Positions 5,245 to 6,210 of a stretch of DNA of 6,210 bases are shown piece by piece. The number at the start of each line of letters is the position of its first letter. Position 1 is the first letter of the stretch. Below the pieces are notes generated by a model that worked only from the letters and a program-made list of their open reading frames with translations, made no database searches and was not told the DNA's origin. Source of the DNA: an uncultured Porphyromonadaceae bacterium (GTDB taxonomy: Bacteria > Bacteroidota > Bacteroidia > Bacteroidales > Muribaculaceae); contig CAMHDX010000060.1 of the NCBI GenBank assembly GCA_946183895.1, forward strand, positions 1-6,210, given 5' to 3'. The position numbers and the translations under genes are program-made.

Positions 5245-6210
5245 ATGACAAACCCATTCAAGTACGGCAAGATATTTGACGCGACAATCATCAGGCTCAT
5301 CTTGGCGCTGGTGTTGCTGTTGCCATGGACCATCACCTTTTGTCATCGTGATTCAACGGGATTGCTCAACCAGCGGCGCGCTGTGTTGACTGCCGGCACG
5401 TTGCTCACCGATTCGGTGGGTGCAGGCTCGGTGAGCGTCAATCGCGGTGATTCAATTACCCTGCTGGGAGCGGTTGACCGCACCGATTACGATGTGCCGA
5501 TGTACTGGGTGCAGACCGACCGCGGTGTGCGCGGATATCTGCCGCAGGAGTGCCTCGCCGACAGTGCCTACGTGGTCAATCGCAGCCTCAACTTCACCAA
5601 GGACACTGTGCACTATGCCGCCAATCATGCCGGCGACACCATCGTTGTCAAGAAAATCGCCAAGAACAAGAATAAAGTGACTGAGGCGCATGTGCGCCTC
5701 GCTTCGGGCAAGGACACGGTGCTCAACGGCACCCCGTTTGTCTATCTGCTCACCGATTCGCTTGATGGCTACGTTGTGTCTACTTATGCCAACAACATGG
5801 AGCCGATGTCGGCAGGCAAGTTTGAGAAGCAATGCCTCGGCAAGAAGTTTGACGAGGTTGAGCGGGACTTGACGCCCGCCTTGCTGGTGGCGCCGCTCAA
5901 GTCGGGCGGCTTGCAGGCGCAGTATCCGGTGCTGATCTTCAAGGGCGGCGAGTTCTTCCGCCCCATTGTTGACTATGATGCCGACAGCGTGGCGGTGGGT
6001 TATCGCCTGCCTGCCCGGCCGGCGCGCACCATGAACAGTTGGGTGCTCAAGTATATACCGATGTACGATAAGTTCTGCGACCTGCCCATGGTGGGAGCCA
6101 TCTGGCGTGACGGCATCTATGACCGCTCGGCGCTGTTCGTGTCCGACTCGTTTACCAACCACTGGGACATGAACGGCTTCTCAATGAAGACCGCCGGCAT
6201 GTTCCTGCTG
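5245..6210 (+). CDS. Uncharacterised membrane-anchored protein with SH3b-like segment; 3' end cut by window edge
   Basis: I translated this from the ATG at 5245; it stays open for 322 codons to the window edge with no stop. I do not recognise the family. Residues 14-33 are strongly hydrophobic (RLILALVLLLPWTITF at 17-32) behind a short basic N-terminus, which fits an uncleaved signal anchor or signal peptide. Cys33 is preceded by ITF, a poor lipobox, so a lipoprotein is unlikely. Residues about 47-106 resemble a bacterial SH3 domain: a start (LTAGTLLTDSVGAGSVSVNR), a turn and VTLLG-like strand, then MYWVQTDRGVRGYLPQECLA, the W-V-x-T-x-x-G-x-x-G-Y/W-L/V pattern. A lysine-rich stretch follows (VKKIAKNKNK, 135-144), then a soluble-looking region to about 313. 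The last residues (TAGMFLL) turn hydrophobic, possibly a second membrane segment. It has its own promoter match and is divergent from the gcv operon; nothing ties it to glycine metabolism. SH3b is inference from pattern only. Confidence 0.85.
   Translation, partial: MTNPFKYGKIFDATIIRLILALVLLLPWTITFCHRDSTGLLNQRRAVLTAGTLLTDSVGAGSVSVNRGDSITLLGAVDRTDYDVPMYWVQTDRGVRGYLPQECLADSAYVVNRSLNFTKDTVHYAANHAGDTIVVKKIAKNKNKVTEAHVRLASGKDTVLNGTPFVYLLTDSLDGYVVSTYANNMEPMSAGKFEKQCLGKKFDEVERDLTPALLVAPLKSGGLQAQYPVLIFKGGEFFRPIVDYDADSVAVGYRLPARPARTMNSWVLKYIPMYDKFCDLPMVGAIWRDGIYDRSALFVSDSFTNHWDMNGFSMKTAGMFLL

Noticed and set aside
5052..5279. A short plus-strand open frame spanning the lplA start and the intergenic region
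   Set aside because: It overlaps the lplA 5' end, both predicted promoters and the start of the divergent gene, and its product is a compositional mix with no motif.
5338..5343. Cys33 of the plus-strand protein as a lipoprotein attachment site
   Set aside because: The residues before it are ITF, and Phe at -1 does not fit a lipobox, which needs a small residue (Gly, Ala or Ser) there.
5452..6162. A 236-codon minus-strand open frame opposite the plus-strand unknown gene
   Set aside because: The plus-strand frame has a promoter match, a plausible membrane anchor and an SH3b-like pattern from its first ATG. The minus-strand frame is His/Arg/Val-rich, as for the other shadows. Since the plus gene is itself unrecognised this rejection is slightly less certain.

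Overview
The window looks like chromosomal DNA from a member of the Bacteroidales. The genes are moderately GC-rich and the gaps are AT-rich. Start codons lack convincing Shine-Dalgarno sites, and the one sizeable intergenic region carries two matches to the Bacteroidetes promoter pattern (TTTG-like -33, 19 bp, TAnnTTTG-like -7). A gut lineage such as Muribaculaceae is possible, but this is inference and no marker gene settles it.

Layout: about 5.1 kb on the minus strand is one tightly packed glycine cleavage operon, transcribed right to left: lplA (5076-4069), gcvT (4072-2984), gcvH (2953-2576), gcvPA (2558-1227) and gcvPB (from 1213, running off the left edge). lplA and gcvT overlap by 4 bases (ATGA); the other gaps are 30, 17 and 13 bases. 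Glycine decarboxylase (P-protein) is encoded as two separate subunits rather than one fused chain. The 168 bp gap at 5077-5244 holds divergent promoters, an inverted repeat and a perfect tandem 10-bp repeat. To its right, on the plus strand, an unrecognised gene (5245 to beyond 6210) encodes a protein with an N-terminal membrane anchor and an SH3b-like segment.

How the genes work together: GcvPA/GcvPB decarboxylate glycine and load the aminomethyl group onto the lipoyl arm of GcvH (Lys64). GcvT transfers the one-carbon unit to tetrahydrofolate and releases ammonia. LplA would attach scavenged lipoate to GcvH, so the operon encodes a carrier protein together with the enzyme that activates it. 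The L-protein (dihydrolipoyl dehydrogenase) is not in the window. All visible genes appear intact apart from the two cut by the window edges. I see no RNA genes, CRISPR arrays, insertion sequences or phage genes. The core of the window is a known pathway; the least explained parts are the plus-strand membrane protein and the regulatory gap.
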